64,000 nt of DNA. Source: Acidobacteriota bacterium (GTDB lineage Bacteria; Acidobacteriota; Terriglobia; Acidiferrales; UBA7541). The stretch is from assembly GCA_013289835.1 (NCBI GenBank), contig JABCZG010000001.1, positions 186,001 to 250,000 of the forward strand. The letters are read 5' to 3'. Below, in pieces: positions 60,939 through 64,000 of this stretch (within the stretch, counting starts at the first letter, position 1; the number at the start of each line of letters is the position of its first letter). The translations under genes and the position numbers were made by a program. A model generated the notes under the pieces. The model had not been told where the DNA came from. It did no database searches and was given only the letters and a program-made list of their open reading frames with translations.

Positions 60939-61586
60939 ATGAAAAAAGACAGTCCATTGCCGGTGTTAGACAATAACCTGCCTGCAAACAGACAGGTAAC
61001 GCGGCGGGAAGCGGTGCGGCGGCTGATTGCGGGCGCAGGGATGGCGCTGCCGCTGGTGGCGCGGGCGCATCCGATTTACAGACACTTGGCAAATGGCGCA
61101 GTTTTCAAAGAGACGGAAAAGCTTGGGGCTGCGGATTGGAAGCCGATTTTCCTGAATGCGCAGCAAGATGAAACATTGGTCGTGCTTGCGGAGAGGATTG
61201 TTCCTGGTTCGGCGAAGGCACAGGTGAACCGCTTTATTGACTTGCTGCTGAGCGTGGATAAGGAAAAACATCGGAATGATTTTGTGGGGGCGCTGGCGGC
61301 GTTCGAAGCGGAATCGAGCAGGCGATTCGGAAAGCGGCTCGCTGCACTGGATGGGGCTCAGGTGGATGAGATTTTGACGGACGCGGCGGCGCAGCGCACG
61401 AAGATGGATTCAACGGGCGGCGACGGAAAAGGAAGTTCCGACCTGCATGCGCACTTCGAGAATTTGAAGGGCTGGATTAGCGGGGCGTATTACTCTTCGG
61501 AAGCGGGGATGCGGGAACTGGGATGGACTGGGGATTATGTGTTTGCAAGTTTTCCGGGATGCGAACATCCGGAGGGGCATAGTTAG
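60939..61586 (+). CDS. Gluconate 2-dehydrogenase subunit 3-like protein with Tat-like signal
   Basis: TRREAVRRLIAGAGMALPLVARAHP; FLNAQQDETLVVLAERIVPGSAKAQVNRFIDLLL. Confidence 0.85.
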   Translation: MKKDSPLPVLDNNLPANRQVTRREAVRRLIAGAGMALPLVARAHPIYRHLANGAVFKETEKLGAADWKPIFLNAQQDETLVVLAERIVPGSAKAQVNRFIDLLLSVDKEKHRNDFVGALAAFEAESSRRFGKRLAALDGAQVDEILTDAAAQRTKMDSTGGDGKGSSDLHAHFENLKGWISGAYYSSEAGMRELGWTGDYVFASFPGCEHPEGHS

Positions 61587-61622
61587 GATTTTTCTTTGGG
61601 CGGGGCGGCAGAGAGGAAATTT

Positions 61623-62564
61623 ATGAACCTCATTTCCAGTCGGAGAGAATTTCTTCGCGCTACTGCGCTTACCGGTGCGGGACTGGCGCTATCGAGTCCG
61701 CTCCTGGGGACAAAACCGAAGACGGTGCTGGTGTTCACGAAATCGTCGGGATGGGAGCACGATGTCGTAAAGAGAATCGGGGGAAAGCCCAGCATCGTGG
61801 ACGACGCGGTCAACGATCTGGGGAACAGGCTGGGATTCAATGTCGGCGTGACGAAGGATGGACGCATTTTCGATTCAAAGGAATTTCATTCGTATGCGGG
61901 AGTGGTGTTCTTCACTACCGGCGATCTCACAACGCTGGGGACGGACGGCAAGCCGCCGATGACGGCGAAAGGCAAGCAAACGTTGCTGGACGCGGTGCGC
62001 GGGGGAATGGGATTTGTGGGAGTTCATGCGGCGAGCGATACGTTTCATACGGAGCCGGATCCGCCAGACCGTTCGAACCGCTACATCGCGCACGGAGAAA
62101 ACGAAGATCCGTATCTGAGGATGGTGGGCGCGGAGTTCATCACACACGGGCGGGCTGAGGATCCGCGATTGCAGACCGCGAATGTGATAATAAACGATCC
62201 GAAATTTCCGGGGCTGGAGCGCGTGACGTCGCCGGTCAGCTTTATGGAAGAGTGGTATTCGATGAAGGATTTCGTGCCGGATATGCATGTGATTCTGACG
62301 CTGGACACGCACACGATGAATGGGGCGTGCTACCAGCGAGCGCCGTACCCGGTGACGTGGGCGCGCATGCACGGCAAGGGGCGCGTTTTCTATACGGCGA
62401 TGGGCGACCGGCCGGAGAATTGGAAGAACGAGTTTTTCCTGAATTTGCTGGGCGGCGGGATTCGCTGGTCGATTGGAGAGGCGAGCGCGCAATTAGATGA
62501 AAACTTGAAGGAAGCGGCGCCGGGGTACGCGGAAATTCCTCCCAAACAGGCGCCCGAAAAGTAA
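61623..62564 (+). CDS. ThuA domain protein with Tat-like signal
   Basis: SRREFLRATALTGAGLALSSP; SWGWEHDVV-type N-terminus, GGMGFVGVHAASDTFH, MEEWYSMKDF. Confidence 0.9.
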   Translation: MNLISSRREFLRATALTGAGLALSSPLLGTKPKTVLVFTKSSGWEHDVVKRIGGKPSIVDDAVNDLGNRLGFNVGVTKDGRIFDSKEFHSYAGVVFFTTGDLTTLGTDGKPPMTAKGKQTLLDAVRGGMGFVGVHAASDTFHTEPDPPDRSNRYIAHGENEDPYLRMVGAEFITHGRAEDPRLQTANVIINDPKFPGLERVTSPVSFMEEWYSMKDFVPDMHVILTLDTHTMNGACYQRAPYPVTWARMHGKGRVFYTAMGDRPENWKNEFFLNLLGGGIRWSIGEASAQLDENLKEAAPGYAEIPPKQAPEK

Positions 62565-62615
62565 GTTCCGGTCGAGCGACGAATCACCCAACTCAAACCG
62601 ACGGAGTGGCGGCGA

Positions 62616-62927
62616 TCACATGGGGATCGGCTGGTTGATCCTTGGCTTGACGTACCAGCAGGGCGAGTAGCCCATGTGCGGAAAGAGGGAGTGGACGCAG
62701 GTCACTGTTACGTTCGGATTTTGGGGGTCGAGTTCGTATTCGGTCTTGTTGTTTTTTTCCGGGATAGCCAACATCCGCAGGGTGCTCAGAGATTCGAAAG
62801 GATCAGTAGGCTTGGGGTGCATGACGCGGATGCGAACGGAGAGATAGTCGCCAAGATAAAGAAGGGCTAAGGCTGCGAGCGTGCCAAGGAGGAAGCGTTT
62901 CAGGAGAAGGCTTGTTGTAGGCAGCAT
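62616..62927 (-). CDS. Hypothetical single-TM protein
   Basis: N-terminal TM LLLKRFLLGTLAALALLYLGDYLSV. Confidence 0.6.
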   Translation of the reverse strand: MLPTTSLLLKRFLLGTLAALALLYLGDYLSVRIRVMHPKPTDPFESLSTLRMLAIPEKNNKTEYELDPQNPNVTVTCVHSLFPHMGYSPCWYVKPRINQPIPM

Positions 62928-62972
62928 CGCGGCGGCTGAGATTTAGGAAAAAAATCGATCGAAGTTCAGAAT

Positions 62973-63048
<76 letters not shown>

Positions 63049-63142
63049 ACCGGACTGCAACTTTTTTATGTTAACACTGGAAGATTGCAGGCGTCTATAC
63101 GGCACGTGCCAGTGGGAAAACGGGCCGTTATAATGGCGGCCG

Positions 63143-64000
63143 ATGAAAGACTGGTCACCTGCGGCGGCGATGCGCTGGGTGTTCGACTCGGCGCGCGGCG
63201 CATCTGATCGGCTGCTTCCCCGCTGGCTGTTTCTGCGCGCGCTCGGACTCATCTACTACTCCGCGTTTTTCTCGCTGGCCTTTCAAATCCGTGGATTAAT
63301 TGGGCCGCAGGGAATTCTCCCGGCTAACGAATATCTTCAGGCGGTGGCTGAGAAGTTCGGCCATGTTGGTTACTGGTATGCGCCGACGCTGCTATGGTTT
63401 TCCAGCAACGGGCACATGCTGACGGGAATTTGCTGGGTGGGCATGATTGCTTCCGGGCTGCTGACTTTCAATTTTTGTCCGCGAGGGATGCTGGCGATTT
63501 GTTTTGTGTGTTTTCTTTCGTTTGTCAGCGCGGCCCGCGATTTTTCCGCGTATCAATCGGACGGGATGTTGCTCGAAGCGGGATTCATCGCGCCGTTTCT
63601 TGCGCCCGGTGGGTGGCGGCCAAGGTGGGGCGAAATGCAACCGCCGTCGCGCGCAAGTTTATTTTTGCTGGTCTGGGAATGCTTCCGGATTTATTTCGAA
63701 TCGGGCGTGGCGAAAATCATGGGCGGCGATCCGCAATGGAGGAACTTCACGGCGCTGGACGAGTATTACCAGAACGGCCCGCTGCCGACGTGGATTGGGT
63801 GGTACATGGAGCACTGGCCGCACTGGTTCCACGTGGCTACTGCGTTTGGAACGCTGGCGCTGGAGCTCGGGCTGGCGTGGATGATGTTCCTGCCGAGGCG
63901 CTTGCGAATTTTGTGTTTTTTTATCATGACGCCCTGGCAGGTCGGGATCATTCTCTCTGCGAACTACACGTTCTTGAATTACTTGGTGCTGGTGCTAGGG
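63143..64000 (+). CDS. Lipase maturation factor (LMF)-like membrane protein, 3' truncated by window edge
   Basis: Frame open to window end: MKDWSPAAAMRWVFDSARGASDRLLPRWLFLRALGLIYYSAF...YQSDGMLLEAGFIAPFLAP; absent from ORF track because no stop codon lies in the window. Confidence 0.85.
   Translation, partial: MKDWSPAAAMRWVFDSARGASDRLLPRWLFLRALGLIYYSAFFSLAFQIRGLIGPQGILPANEYLQAVAEKFGHVGYWYAPTLLWFSSNGHMLTGICWVGMIASGLLTFNFCPRGMLAICFVCFLSFVSAARDFSAYQSDGMLLEAGFIAPFLAPGGWRPRWGEMQPPSRASLFLLVWECFRIYFESGVAKIMGGDPQWRNFTALDEYYQNGPLPTWIGWYMEHWPHWFHVATAFGTLALELGLAWMMFLPRRLRILCFFIMTPWQVGIILSANYTFLNYLVLVLG

Overview
This 64 kb chromosomal window is GC-rich, densely coding, and looks acidobacterial; that taxonomic impression comes from gene content and repeat style and was not tested. 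Housekeeping content: ribD (partial), ribE, ribBA, groES-groEL behind a CIRCE-type operator, uvrB, lepB, rnc, a DAHP synthase gene and tRNA-Ala(GGC). It also carries a sigma-54 two-component pair, an ECF sigma/anti-sigma pair, an M16 peptidase pair, TPR proteins, a heptaheme cytochrome, and a GMC oxidoreductase / gluconate-2-DH subunit-3-like / ThuA cluster. Four candidate type II toxin-antitoxin modules are present (TacAT-, HigBA-, VapBC- and BrnTA-like). An accessory-looking zone at about 46.0-52.6 kb holds rearranged RHS fragments, degenerate repeats, BrnTA and small orphan ORFs. The observations most worth following up are: (1) an aromatic-rich leader peptide plus intrinsic terminator in front of the DAHP synthase gene, suggesting attenuation; (2) a RibBA whose GTP cyclohydrolase II half keeps the zinc cysteines but lacks the catalytic Tyr/Asp/Arg region; (3) a long palindrome overlapping the -35 of an ArsR/SRPBCC operon; (4) a truncated RHS tip with an overlapping candidate immunity gene; (5) a 33-aa Cys-rich microprotein missed by the ORF track; (6) a REPIN/MITE-like ~100 bp inverted repeat inside the two-component locus; (7) a possible sugar-oxidation cluster. 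No CRISPR array, transposase gene or prophage was seen. Nothing here is proven to be a new system. Family names come from reading motifs, without database searches.
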